From NCBI GenBank assembly GCA_963744275.1, contig CAVUSX010000024.1, forward strand, positions 248,001-312,000: 64,000 nucleotides of DNA, written 5' to 3'. Position numbers and translations under genes: made by a program. Every line of letters begins with the position of its first letter. Position 1 is the first letter of the stretch. The notes under the pieces were generated by a model that did no database searches, was not told the origin of the DNA, and saw only the letters and a list, made by a program, of their open reading frames with translations. Positions 26,941 to 35,892 of this stretch are shown here, one piece after another. Origin of the DNA: VAZQ01 sp963744275. Its GTDB lineage: Bacteria; Pseudomonadota; Alphaproteobacteria; Rhizobiales; Xanthobacteraceae.

Positions 26941-28997
26941 CAACGCATGCCTCCCGCGAACATGAAATAGGTGATCAGCGCGGCGACGCCGATCAGCATG
27001 GCGAAGGCATAGTGATAGAGGTAGCCGGTTTGCAGCCGCACGACGCTGCGGGTGACGTCGAGCACGCGCGCCGAGACGCCGTCGGGCCCGAAGCCGTCGA
27101 TCAGCCAGCCGTCGCCGCCCTTCCACAACAGGCGCCCGAGCCGGAACGCCGGCTGCACGAAGAGGAGGTCGTAGAGCTCGTCGAAGTACCACTTGTTGAG
27201 CAGGAACTTGTAGAGCAACTCGTGCTGGCGCGCGAGCTCGACCGGCAGCTGCGGCTTGCGGATATAGAATTGCCAGGCCACCGCGAAGCCGATCAGCATC
27301 ATCACGGTCGGCAGCACGCTGATGAGATAGGGAATCCGCTCCATGTCCTCGAGCACGTGGTTGCTTTCGGCGAATTTGAGCGACTGGCGGAAGAATTCCC
27401 CGACGCCGTGCCCGGCGAACAGCTCCTTGAACGGATAGCCGGCGAGCAGCGAGCCGGCCGCCAGCACGGCGAGCGGCACCAGCATGGCGGGCGGGCTCTC
27501 GTGCGCCGCCTCGTAATGGTGGCGGTCGTGCGGCGTGCCGTGGAAGGTCTTGAAGATCAGCCGCCAGGAATAGAACGACGTCAGGGCGGCGGCCGCGACC
27601 GTGCACAAGAAGCCGTAGATCGCCATCGGGTTGGCGCCCGCATAGGCCGCCTCGATGATGGCGTCCTTGGAGAAATAGCCGGCGGTGAGCGGAAATCCGG
27701 TGAGCGCCAGCGTACCGATCACCATCGCCCAATAGGTGAGCGGAATGCGGTCCTTGAGCCCGCCCATGTGGCGGATGTCCTGCTCGTGGTGCATGGCGGT
27801 GATGACGGAGCCCGAGCCCAGGAACAGGAGCGCCTTGAAGAAGGCGTGGGTGAAGAGGTGAAACATGCCGACCGAATAGGCGCCGACGCCCATGGCGACG
27901 AACATGTAGCCGAGCTGCGAGCAGGTCGAATAGGCGACGATCCGCTTGATGTCGTTCTGCACCAGGCCGACGGTGGCGGCGAACAGGGCGGTGGTGGCCC
28001 CGATGAAGATCACGAAGCTCTGGGCGTTGGGGGCGAGCTCGAACAGCGGCGAGAGCCGCGCCACCATGAACACGCCGGCCGTCACCATGGTGGCGGCATG
28101 GATCAGGGCGGAAACCGGGGTCGGGCCCTCCATGGCGTCCGGCAGCCAGGTATGGAGCAGGAACTGGGCGGATTTGCCCATGGCGCCCATGAACAGCATG
28201 AGGCAGATCAGCGTCAGCGCATCGGCATGGATGCCCAAGATGTCGATGGTCTTGCCGGCGAGGCCGGGTGCCTGCGCGAACACCGTGTCGAAATCGACCG
28301 CTCCGGTCATCATGAACACGGCGAAGATGCCGAGCGAGAAGCCGAAATCCCCGACCCGGTTGACCACGAAGGCCTTGATGGCGGCCGCGTTCGCCGCCGG
28401 CTTCTGATACCAGAAGCCGATCAGCAGATAGCTCATCAAGCCGACGCCTTCCCAGCCGAAGAACAGCTGCACCAGGTTGTCGGACGTCACCAGCATCAGC
28501 ATCGCGAAGGTGAACAGCGACAGGTAGCAGAAGAAGCGCGGCTGGTGCGGATCCTCCGCCATGTAGCCGATCGAATAGAGGTGGACCAAGGCCGAGATGG
28601 TGGTGACCACCACCAGCATGACGGCGGTCAGGGTATCGACGCGCAGCGCCCAGGCGAACTTGAGATCGCCCGAGATCACCCAGGTCGTGAGCGAGACGTG
28701 CGCATCCTGGCCGAAGCCGACCTGCACGAACACGATCCACGACAGGATCATGGAGAAGAACAGGAGCCCGGTCGTGATCAGCTGCGCCAGGCGCGAGCCG
28801 AGCGCGGCTGGTTGATGCGCCGCCGGCTCGCCGTGCGGATCGTCCGGCTCATCGTGCGCCGCGCCATGCGGGCCGCCGTGCGCAGGTGGGGCCGCTCCCG
28901 GCATGCCGCCGGGGTGGCGGGCCCGCGCGCCGGTCAGCGAGATCAGGGCCGCCAGGATCGCGCCGAGCAGCGGCAGGAAGACGATCGTCTGATACAT
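26940..28997 (-). CDS. nuoL: NADH-quinone oxidoreductase subunit L
   Basis: The distal antiporter-like subunit of complex I, with the long lateral helix at its C-terminus. The 685-residue product has VDTLTAVMLVVVTTISALVH, FFGWEGVGLMSYLLIGFW, KSAQFLLHTWLPDAMEGPTP and AYSTCSQLGYMFVA. Between the first two helices is a His/Gly/Pro-rich insert (near GGPHGAAHDEPDDPHGEP) not found in E. coli NuoL, but such inserts occur in rhizobial homologues. Coupled to nuoM and 12 bp after nuoK. Intact. Confidence 0.96.
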   Translation of the reverse strand: MYQTIVFLPLLGAILAALISLTGARARHPGGMPGAAPPAHGGPHGAAHDEPDDPHGEPAAHQPAALGSRLAQLITTGLLFFSMILSWIVFVQVGFGQDAHVSLTTWVISGDLKFAWALRVDTLTAVMLVVVTTISALVHLYSIGYMAEDPHQPRFFCYLSLFTFAMLMLVTSDNLVQLFFGWEGVGLMSYLLIGFWYQKPAANAAAIKAFVVNRVGDFGFSLGIFAVFMMTGAVDFDTVFAQAPGLAGKTIDILGIHADALTLICLMLFMGAMGKSAQFLLHTWLPDAMEGPTPVSALIHAATMVTAGVFMVARLSPLFELAPNAQSFVIFIGATTALFAATVGLVQNDIKRIVAYSTCSQLGYMFVAMGVGAYSVGMFHLFTHAFFKALLFLGSGSVITAMHHEQDIRHMGGLKDRIPLTYWAMVIGTLALTGFPLTAGYFSKDAIIEAAYAGANPMAIYGFLCTVAAAALTSFYSWRLIFKTFHGTPHDRHHYEAAHESPPAMLVPLAVLAAGSLLAGYPFKELFAGHGVGEFFRQSLKFAESNHVLEDMERIPYLISVLPTVMMLIGFAVAWQFYIRKPQLPVELARQHELLYKFLLNKWYFDELYDLLFVQPAFRLGRLLWKGGDGWLIDGFGPDGVSARVLDVTRSVVRLQTGYLYHYAFAMLIGVAALITYFMFAGGMR

Positions 28998-29009
28998 GCG
29001 CTCGGGCCT

Positions 29010-29318
29010 TTAGCCTTTCATCAGATTGATGTCTTCGACCGCGATCGAGCCGCGATTGCGGAAGTAGACGACCAGAATGGCGAGCCCGATGGCGGCCTCG
29101 GCCGCCGCCACGGTCAGCACGACCAGCGCGAAGACCTGGCCCACGAGGTCGCCGAGGAAGGCCGAGAAGGCGACCAGATTGAGATTGACGGACAGCAGGA
29201 TCAGCTCGATCGACATCATGATGATGATGACGTTCTTGCGATTGAGGAAGATGCCGAACACGCCGAGCGTGAACAGGATCGCGGCGACGGTGAGATAGTG
29301 GCCGAGCCCGATGGTCAT
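29010..29318 (-). CDS. nuoK: NADH-quinone oxidoreductase subunit K
   Basis: A small three-helix membrane subunit (102 residues) of the complex I proton path. The glutamates in MMSIELILLSVNLN and VAAAEAAIGLAILV (about residues 37 and 73) are the conserved acidic residues buried in the membrane. The ATG at 29318 overlaps the nuoJ TGA by four bases. Confidence 0.96.
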   Translation of the reverse strand: MTIGLGHYLTVAAILFTLGVFGIFLNRKNVIIIMMSIELILLSVNLNLVAFSAFLGDLVGQVFALVVLTVAAAEAAIGLAILVVYFRNRGSIAVEDINLMKG

Positions 29319-29932
29319 GACAGTCCCTGCCCGCTCTGAACCTTGACGACCTCGATGGCGGTCGCCTTGGTGCGGGCGACCTGCGCGGCGATGTTCTGGC
29401 GCTTGACGCTGGGCTTGTGGCGCAACGTCAGCACGATCGCCCCCACCATGGCGACCAGCAGGACCAGGCCGGAGGCCTGGAAGTAATAGACGTAGCGCGT
29501 GTAGAGCACCTGCCCGAGCGCCGCCGTATTGCTGACGCTGGCGAGCGGCGGGATCGGCGAAGCGAAGGCCTGCGAGATGTCCGGGGCGAACGCCCAGGTG
29601 AACACCACGCCTCCCAGCTCCAGGAGAAAGATGCAGAACAACAGCGCCCCCAGCGGCAGATACTGCAGAAAGCCCTGCCGCAGCTCGGCGAAGTCGACAT
29701 CCAGCATCATCACCACGAACAGGAACAGGACCGCGATGGCGCCGACATAGACCACGATCAGGATCATGGCCAGGAACTCGGCCCCGAGCATCACGAACAG
29801 GCCGGCCGCGTTCACGAACGCCAGGATGAGATAGAGCACCGAGTGGACGGGATTGCGCGCCGCGATGACCATGAAGGCCGAAGCGATGCAGACGCCGGCG
29901 AACAGATAGAAGAAGAGCGCGGGCAGGATCAT
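29315..29932 (-). CDS. nuoJ: NADH-quinone oxidoreductase subunit J
   Basis: A membrane subunit with five helices that contributes to the coupling channel. The start at 29932 (MILPALFFYLFAGVCIASAF) gives 205 residues. The conserved segment MILIVVYVGAIAVLFLFVVM lies near residue 60-80 and includes the pi-bulge helix. The C-terminal tail RHKPSVKRQNIAAQVAR is a usual basic extension in Rhizobiales. It follows nuoI by 5 bp. Confidence 0.96.
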   Translation of the reverse strand: MILPALFFYLFAGVCIASAFMVIAARNPVHSVLYLILAFVNAAGLFVMLGAEFLAMILIVVYVGAIAVLFLFVVMMLDVDFAELRQGFLQYLPLGALLFCIFLLELGGVVFTWAFAPDISQAFASPIPPLASVSNTAALGQVLYTRYVYYFQASGLVLLVAMVGAIVLTLRHKPSVKRQNIAAQVARTKATAIEVVKVQSGQGLS

Positions 29933-29937
29933 CGCTC

Positions 29938-30426
29938 TCACCGATAGGGCGCGTCGAGTGACATGTTCTTGGCGATCTCGCGCTCCCAGCGATCGCCGTT
30001 CGCGAGCAGGCGTTCCTTGTCGTAATAGAGCTCCTCGCGGGTCTCGGCGGCGAACTCGAAATTCGGGCCTTCGACGATGGCGTCGACCGGACAGGCCTCC
30101 TGGCACAGCCCGCAATAGATGCATTTGACCATGTCGATGTCGTAGCGCGTGGTGCGGCGGGTGCCGTCGTTTCGGCGCGGACCGGCCTCGATCGTGATCG
30201 CCTGCGCCGGGCAGATCGCCTCGCACAGCTTGCAGGCGATGCAGCGTTCCTCGCCGTTGGGGTAGCGCCGCAGCACGTGCTCGCCGCGGAAACGGGGCGA
30301 GAGCGGACCTTTCTCGAACGGATAGTTGAGCGTGGACTTGGCGCGGAAGAAGTAGCGCATCGCCAGCATGGTGGCGGCGACGAACTCCCACAGGAACACC
30401 GAACGAGCGGCGCGATCGAGTCTCAT
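29938..30426 (-). CDS. nuoI: NADH-quinone oxidoreductase subunit I (2x[4Fe-4S])
   Basis: NuoI is the TYKY-type ferredoxin subunit in the peripheral arm. The 162-residue product has two complete four-cysteine motifs, CIACKLCEAICPAQAI (about residues 62-77) and CIYCGLCQEACPVDAI (about 101-116), binding clusters N6a and N6b. The N-terminal amphipathic helix MRYFFRAKSTLNYPFEKGPL lies on the membrane. Intact; downstream of the 78-residue membrane gene. Confidence 0.97.
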   Translation of the reverse strand: MRLDRAARSVFLWEFVAATMLAMRYFFRAKSTLNYPFEKGPLSPRFRGEHVLRRYPNGEERCIACKLCEAICPAQAITIEAGPRRNDGTRRTTRYDIDMVKCIYCGLCQEACPVDAIVEGPNFEFAAETREELYYDKERLLANGDRWEREIAKNMSLDAPYR

Positions 30427-30457
30427 GCGATCATTCCTTGCACGGAGATCATGTGCC

Positions 30458-30694
30458 CTATCCGCCGATCTTCAGCCCGACCCAATATCCGAGGCCGGCG
30501 CACAGCAGCATGTCGGCCGCCAGTATGCCCCGGCGCAGCAAGGCGATCTCCTGCGCGAAGGTGGCGCGGTCCTCGGTGCCGGCGCGGACCCGGCGCAGCG
30601 CCCCCTCGACCGCATCGACCAGCGGACCGTAGAACACCGCCGACACCATCGTCCCCACGACGGCGCCGATCAAGCCGGCAAGCGAAAGCTCCAT
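30458..30694 (-). CDS. Small membrane protein inserted in the nuo operon between nuoH and nuoI
   Basis: The 78-residue product has two hydrophobic helices (LAGLIGAVVGTMVSAVFYGP and ILAADMLLCAGLGYWVGLKI). They flank a charged middle (EGALRRVRAGTEDRATFAQE). It is not one of the 14 core subunits. Its ATG at 30694 is 15 bp after nuoH and its stop 31 bp before nuoI, so it is co-transcribed and probably co-translated. I do not recognise a family. A complex I assembly or accessory role is inferred from position only. Confidence 0.75.
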   Translation of the reverse strand: MELSLAGLIGAVVGTMVSAVFYGPLVDAVEGALRRVRAGTEDRATFAQEIALLRRGILAADMLLCAGLGYWVGLKIGG

Positions 30695-30709
30695 CGTGTC
30701 GGCTCCTTC

Positions 30710-31735
30710 TCATTTCGGCGCCCATCCGGAAAATTGCAGCACCCCGGCGACGATCACCACCATGGCCAGCGAGATCGGCAGGAACACCTTCCAGCCCAGC
30801 CGCATCAGCTGGTCGTAGCGGTAGCGCGGAACGATCGCCTTCACCATGGCGAACATGAAGAACATGAAGGAGGCCTTGAGGGTGAACCAGATCACCCCCG
30901 GCACCAGAGTGAGCGGCCAGATCGGGATCGGCGGCAGCCAGCCGCCCAGGAACAGGATGGTGGCCATGGCGCACATGGTGCCGATGGCCACGTACTCGCC
31001 CAGCATGAACATCATGTAGGGGGCGGAGCCGTATTCGACCATGAAGCCCGCGACCAGCTCGGATTCGGCCTCCACCAGATCGAACGGCGGCCGGTTGGTC
31101 TCGGCCAGCGCCGAGATGAAGAAGATCACGAACATCGGGAACAGCGGCAGCCAGAACCAGCCCAGCAGGCCCCAGCTGCCGTCCTGCGCCTTGACGATGT
31201 CGGTCAGGTTGAGCGAGCCGACGCACAACAGGACGGTGATGAAGACGAAGCCGATCGAGACCTCGTAGGACACCATTTGCGCCGCCGAGCGCAGCGCCGC
31301 CAGGAACGGGTATTTCGAGTTCGACGCCCAGCCCGCCATGATGACGCCGTAGACCATGAGCGAGGAGATCGCGAAAATGTACAGGATGCCGACATTGATG
31401 TCGGCGATCCCCCAGTTGAGATTGACCGGGATCACCGCCCAGGCGGAGAGCGCCAGCACGCAGGTGACGAGCGGCGCCAGCAGGAACACGCCCTTGTTGG
31501 CGCCGGCCGGGATGGTCGGCTCCTTGAGCACGAACTTGAGGAGATCGGCGAAGGACTGCAAGAGCCCGAACGGGCCGACCACGTTGGGCCCGCGCCGCAT
31601 CTGCACCGCCGCCCAGATCTTGCGGTCGGCGAGCAGCACATAGGCGATGGCGATCAGCAGGATCACGAGCAGCAGCAGGCTCTGCGCCACCATCACGATC
31701 AACGGCCAGATATAGTTCGCCCAGAGCTCGTCCAT
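30710..31735 (-). CDS. nuoH: NADH-quinone oxidoreductase subunit H
   Basis: NuoH anchors the peripheral arm and forms part of the quinone chamber. The start at 31735 (MDELWANYIWPLIVMVAQSL) gives 341 residues and lies 5 bp after the nuoG stop; a further-upstream start would add a tail from within nuoG. Hallmarks are AAVQMRRGPNVVGPFGLLQS, NNRPPFDL-type loop read as ETNRPPFDLVEAESELVAGF, and RYRYDQLMRLGWKVFLP near the C-terminus. Eight membrane helices. Intact. Confidence 0.96.
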   Translation of the reverse strand: MDELWANYIWPLIVMVAQSLLLLVILLIAIAYVLLADRKIWAAVQMRRGPNVVGPFGLLQSFADLLKFVLKEPTIPAGANKGVFLLAPLVTCVLALSAWAVIPVNLNWGIADINVGILYIFAISSLMVYGVIMAGWASNSKYPFLAALRSAAQMVSYEVSIGFVFITVLLCVGSLNLTDIVKAQDGSWGLLGWFWLPLFPMFVIFFISALAETNRPPFDLVEAESELVAGFMVEYGSAPYMMFMLGEYVAIGTMCAMATILFLGGWLPPIPIWPLTLVPGVIWFTLKASFMFFMFAMVKAIVPRYRYDQLMRLGWKVFLPISLAMVVIVAGVLQFSGWAPK

Positions 31736-31740
31736 CGTGG

Positions 31741-33822
31741 TCACTCCGCCGCGGTGCGCGCGGCGTATCCTTCCGCGATCACCGAGCATTCGGCCATGAC
31801 GGCAGAGGCGCGTGCGATCGGATTGGTGAGATAGAAATCATCGACCGGCGAGCCGAAGGGCGCCTTGTCGGGCGTTCCCCCGCGCGCCGCCAGCCGTCCG
31901 ATGTCGCCGCTGTCGCCGGGCGCGATCTGATCGATGCGGCCCAGGTGCGGATACGCCCGAAACAGCACCTGGCGCAAGCCGGAGAGCGAATCATAGGGCA
32001 ATTTATGGCCGAGCCGGTCGGACAGCGCGCGCAGGATCGCCCAATCCTCGCGCGCATCGCCGGGCGGAAAGGCGGCGCGCTCGGCCATCTGCACCCGCCC
32101 CTCGGTATTGACGTAGATGCCGGATTTTTCCGGATAGGCCGCCCCCGGCAGGATGACGTCGGCGCGGTGGGCGCCGCGGTCGCCATGGGTGCCGAGATAG
32201 ACCACGAAGGCGCCGGGGGGAATATCGATCTCGTCGGCGCCCAAGAGGAAAACGAGGTCGAGCGCGCCGGCTTTCGCCATGGCGGGCGCGGACAAGCCGC
32301 AGGGGCCCGGCACGAAGCCGATGTCGAGCGCGCCCGCACGGGCCGCCGCGGCGTGCAGGAAGCCGTAGCCGTTCCAGCCCTCCTTCACGGCACCGAGCTC
32401 GACCGCAGCCTTGGCGGCGAGCGCCGCGACGGCAGCGCCGTCGGGACGCGCCAGCGCGCCGCTCCCGACCAGGATCAGCGGATGCGCGGCCTTCTTGAGG
32501 GTGTCCGCAAAGGCATGCCGCCCGGCCGCGAGCTCGGCGAGCGTATCGGGGCCGGCGCCCAGATAGTCGTACGTATAGGTGAGATCGACCTCTCGGCCGA
32601 TCAAGGCGATCGGAAAATTGCCGCTGCGCCAGCGCTTGCGGATGCGGGCGTTGAGGACGGCCGCTTCCCGGCGCGGATCGGCGCCCACGATGACGAGCGC
32701 GTCGGCGCGCTCGATGCCCGCGATGGTGGGGTTGAACAGGTAGCTCGCCCTGCCCCAGGCCGGATCGAGCGCCGCGCCATCCTGCCGGCAGTCGATGTTG
32801 CTCACCTCGAGCCGGCCCATCAGGTCCTTGAGGGCGAAAATCTCCTCGACGGCGGCGAGATCGCCCGCAACCGCGCCGATGCGCTTGGCGCCTGTGCGCG
32901 CCACGGCGGCGGCGATGGCCGCGAAGGCCGCCGGCCAGGAGGCGGGGCGCAGGCGGCCACGCTCGCGGATATAGGGTTGATCGAGGCGCTGGGCGCGCAG
33001 CCCGTCGACCACGTGGCGGGTCTTGTCGGAAATCCATTCCTCGTTCACGTCGTCATTGATGCGCGGCAGGATGCGCATGACCTCGCGCCCGCGGGTGTCG
33101 ACCCGGATGGCCGAGCCGAGCGCGTCCATGACGTCGATCGACTCGGTCTTGTTGAGCTCCCAGGGCCGCGCCGCGAACGCATAGGGCTTGGAGGTCAGCG
33201 CCCCGACCGGGCAGAGATCGACCACGTTGCCCTGCAGCTCGGACGTCATGGCGGTTTCCAGATAGGTGGTGATCTCCATGTCCTCGCCGCGGCCGATGGC
33301 GCCGAGCTCGGGCACGCCGGCGACCTCGGTGGCGAAGCGGATGCAGCGCGTGCAATGGATGCAGCGCGTCATCACCGTTTTCACCAGGGCCCCGATATAT
33401 TTCTCATCGACCGCGCGCTTGTTCTCGCGGTAGCGGCTGGCATCCACCCCATAGGCCATGGACTGGTCTTGCAGGTCGCACTCGCCGCCCTGGTCGCAGA
33501 TCGGGCAGTCGAGCGGATGATTGATGAGCAGGAACTCCATCACGCCCTCGCGGGCCTTGCGCACCATCGGTGAGCGGGTCTTGACCTCGGGCGGCTCGCC
33601 CTTGGGACCGGGCCGGCAGTCGCGCACGCCCCAGGCGCAGGAGGCGATCGGCTTGGGCGAGCCGACCAGCTCGACCAGGCACATGCGGCAATTGCCGGCG
33701 ATCGACAGCCGGGCATGGAAGCAGAAACGCGGGATCTCGGCGCCGGCGGCCTCGCAGGCCTGCAGCAGCGTGAATTCCGGCGGAACCTCGATCTCCTTGC
33801 CGTCGACGATGAGCTTGGCCAT
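31741..33822 (-). CDS. nuoG: NADH-quinone oxidoreductase subunit G
   Basis: NuoG is the large iron-sulphur subunit of the N module. N-terminal cluster-binding cysteines are in PRFCFHARLSIAGNCRMCLV (2Fe-2S), the HxxxC motif region, CPICDQGGECDLQDQ and CIHCTRCIRFATEVAG. The rest is a molybdopterin-oxidoreductase-like domain without cofactor. The 693-residue length matches the alphaproteobacterial form. It lies 49 bp after nuoF. Confidence 0.96.
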   Translation of the reverse strand: MAKLIVDGKEIEVPPEFTLLQACEAAGAEIPRFCFHARLSIAGNCRMCLVELVGSPKPIASCAWGVRDCRPGPKGEPPEVKTRSPMVRKAREGVMEFLLINHPLDCPICDQGGECDLQDQSMAYGVDASRYRENKRAVDEKYIGALVKTVMTRCIHCTRCIRFATEVAGVPELGAIGRGEDMEITTYLETAMTSELQGNVVDLCPVGALTSKPYAFAARPWELNKTESIDVMDALGSAIRVDTRGREVMRILPRINDDVNEEWISDKTRHVVDGLRAQRLDQPYIRERGRLRPASWPAAFAAIAAAVARTGAKRIGAVAGDLAAVEEIFALKDLMGRLEVSNIDCRQDGAALDPAWGRASYLFNPTIAGIERADALVIVGADPRREAAVLNARIRKRWRSGNFPIALIGREVDLTYTYDYLGAGPDTLAELAAGRHAFADTLKKAAHPLILVGSGALARPDGAAVAALAAKAAVELGAVKEGWNGYGFLHAAAARAGALDIGFVPGPCGLSAPAMAKAGALDLVFLLGADEIDIPPGAFVVYLGTHGDRGAHRADVILPGAAYPEKSGIYVNTEGRVQMAERAAFPPGDAREDWAILRALSDRLGHKLPYDSLSGLRQVLFRAYPHLGRIDQIAPGDSGDIGRLAARGGTPDKAPFGSPVDDFYLTNPIARASAVMAECSVIAEGYAARTAAE

Positions 33823-33871
33823 TTTTTAGACCTGCGCCTCGCTTGTTACGCTCATGCTCGCATTCACGCGC

Positions 33872-35179
33872 CTACTCCGCCGCCGCCGGCATCGGCTCGG
33901 GATGCGGGTTGGCGGTATATTCATCGATGCGCCGCTCGATCTCGGGGCGGAAATGGCGCAGCAGGCCCTGCACCGGCCAGGCCGCGCCGTCCCCGAATGC
34001 GCAGATGGTGTGGCCCTCGATCTGGGTGGTGACCTGGTAGAGCATGTCGATCTCGGACTTGTGGGCGCGTCCCTCCGCCATGCGGTTGAGCAGGCGCCAC
34101 ATCCAGCCCATGCCCTCGCGGCAGGGCGTGCACTGGCCGCAGCTCTCGTGCTTGTAGAAATAGGAGATGCGGGCCATGGCGCGCACGATATCGGTCGACT
34201 TGTCCATCACGATGACGGCCGCGGTGCCGAGCGCCGACTTCTTGTCGCGGCAGCCGTCGAAATCCATCAAGAGGGTGTCGGCCTGGTCGGGACCGGCCGG
34301 AATGATCGGCATCGACGAGCCGCCCGGGATGACGGCCATCAGATTGTCCCAGCCGCCGCGCACGCCGCCGGCATGCCGCTCGATCAGCTCGCGCAGCGGG
34401 ATGCCCATGGTCTCCTCGACATTGCAGGGCCGCTCGACGTGGCCGGAGATGCAATAGAGCTTGGTGCCGGTATTGTTCGGCCGGCCGATGCCGGCGAACC
34501 AGGCGGCGCCGCGCCGCATGATGTCGGGCACCTGCGCGATGGTCTCGACATTGTTGACCGTGGTGGGGCAGCCATAGAGCCCCATATTGGCCGGGAACGG
34601 CGGCTTGAGCCGCGGCATGCCCTTCTTGCCTTCCAGGCTCTCGAGCAGCGCCGTCTCCTCGCCGCAGATATAGGCGCCGGCGCCATGGTGGAGCACCAAG
34701 TCGAAGTCGAAGCCGTGGATGTTGTTCTTGCCGATCAGCTTGGCCTCGTAGGCCTGGTCGATCGCCGCCTGCAGGTTCTCGCGCTCGCGCACGAACTCGC
34801 CGCGGATGTAGATGTAGCCGGTATTGGCCGCCATGGCGCAGCCGGCGATCAGGCAGCCCTCGACCAGGAGATGCGGGTCGTGCCGCATGACCTCGCGGTC
34901 CTTGCAGGTGCCGGGCTCGGATTCGTCGGCATTGACCACGAGATAATGCGGCCGGTCGCCGACCTGCTTGGGCATGAACGACCATTTCAAGCCGGTGGCG
35001 AAACCGGCGCCGCCACGGCCGCGCTGGCCGGAGGCCTTCACCTCGTTGACGATGCCCTCGCGCCCCTTCTCCAGGATCGCCTTGGTGCCGTCCCAGGCGC
35101 CGCGCGCGCGGGCGCCCTCAAGGCCCCAATCGCCCTGGCCGTAGAGGTTGCGGAAAATGCGGTCCTTGTCGTCGAGCAT
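33872..35179 (-). CDS. nuoF: NADH-quinone oxidoreductase subunit F
   Basis: NuoF holds the NADH site, FMN and cluster N3. Motifs are GRGGAGFATGLKWSFMP (FMN/NADH loop, about residue 54), GAGAYICGEETALLESLEGK (about 175) and the cluster ligands in ESCGQCTPCREGMGW (about 350). The 435-residue product is of normal length. It follows nuoE by 26 bp. Intact. Confidence 0.97.
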   Translation of the reverse strand: MLDDKDRIFRNLYGQGDWGLEGARARGAWDGTKAILEKGREGIVNEVKASGQRGRGGAGFATGLKWSFMPKQVGDRPHYLVVNADESEPGTCKDREVMRHDPHLLVEGCLIAGCAMAANTGYIYIRGEFVRERENLQAAIDQAYEAKLIGKNNIHGFDFDLVLHHGAGAYICGEETALLESLEGKKGMPRLKPPFPANMGLYGCPTTVNNVETIAQVPDIMRRGAAWFAGIGRPNNTGTKLYCISGHVERPCNVEETMGIPLRELIERHAGGVRGGWDNLMAVIPGGSSMPIIPAGPDQADTLLMDFDGCRDKKSALGTAAVIVMDKSTDIVRAMARISYFYKHESCGQCTPCREGMGWMWRLLNRMAEGRAHKSEIDMLYQVTTQIEGHTICAFGDGAAWPVQGLLRHFRPEIERRIDEYTANPHPEPMPAAAE

Positions 35180-35205
35180 CTCGGGTCAGCTCTTTGAAGA
35201 GTGTT

Positions 35206-35811
35206 TCAGCTCTTGGAAAACGTCGTCAGAGTGGTCGGCCCGCCGACCGGCGCCGAGAGCTGGCGGTCGACCTGGGGGCCGGGCTTGGGAGCGTGGCCGG
35301 CGGCGAGATCGTCGAGGATTTTCTCGAAGCTCGCCGGCGTGAGGTCCTCGTAATAGTCGTAATTGATCTGCGCCATCGGGGCATTCACGCAGGCGCCCAG
35401 GCACTCGACCTCGATCCAGGAGAAGTTCCCGTCGACGGTGACCTCGAGCTCCTCGCCGATCCGGTCGTGGCACACCTTCTTGAGCGCGTCGGAGCCGCGC
35501 AGCATGCACGGCGTGGTGCCGCAGAGCTGCACATGGAATCTTCCGACCGGCGCGAGGTTGAACATGGTGTAGAAGGTGGCGACCTCGAGCACGCGTATCC
35601 TGGCCATGCCGAGCAGCTCGGCCACGTGCTCGATCGCCTTCTGGGGCAGCCAGCCGCCCGACTGCTCCTGGGCGCGCCAGAGCAGCGAGATCACCGCCGA
35701 GGCCTGGCGGCCTTCGGGATACTTGGCGATGCGGTCTTTGGCCCAAGCCAGATTCTCCGCCGTGAAGGCGAAGCTCGCGGGCTGATCTTCGGCGAGACGA
35801 CGGGGGGCCAT
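35206..35811 (-). CDS. nuoE: NADH-quinone oxidoreductase subunit E
   Basis: The thioredoxin-like [2Fe-2S] subunit of the N module. Cluster ligands lie in VQLCGTTPCMLRG (about residue 95) and VECLGACVNAPMAQI (about residue 133). The N-terminal helical part includes SLLWRAQEQSGGWLPQKAIE. Length is 201 residues; the tail after residue 165 is a short extension common in Rhizobiales. Intact. Confidence 0.96.
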   Translation of the reverse strand: MAPRRLAEDQPASFAFTAENLAWAKDRIAKYPEGRQASAVISLLWRAQEQSGGWLPQKAIEHVAELLGMARIRVLEVATFYTMFNLAPVGRFHVQLCGTTPCMLRGSDALKKVCHDRIGEELEVTVDGNFSWIEVECLGACVNAPMAQINYDYYEDLTPASFEKILDDLAAGHAPKPGPQVDRQLSAPVGGPTTLTTFSKS

Positions 35812-35892
35812 GCTAGCTGTGCTCTTGCTCTGCGCTTGCTCGCGTAGAGCTGCGAGCGTGATCCGACGAGAGGATTGCGGCCAGCATCGTCG

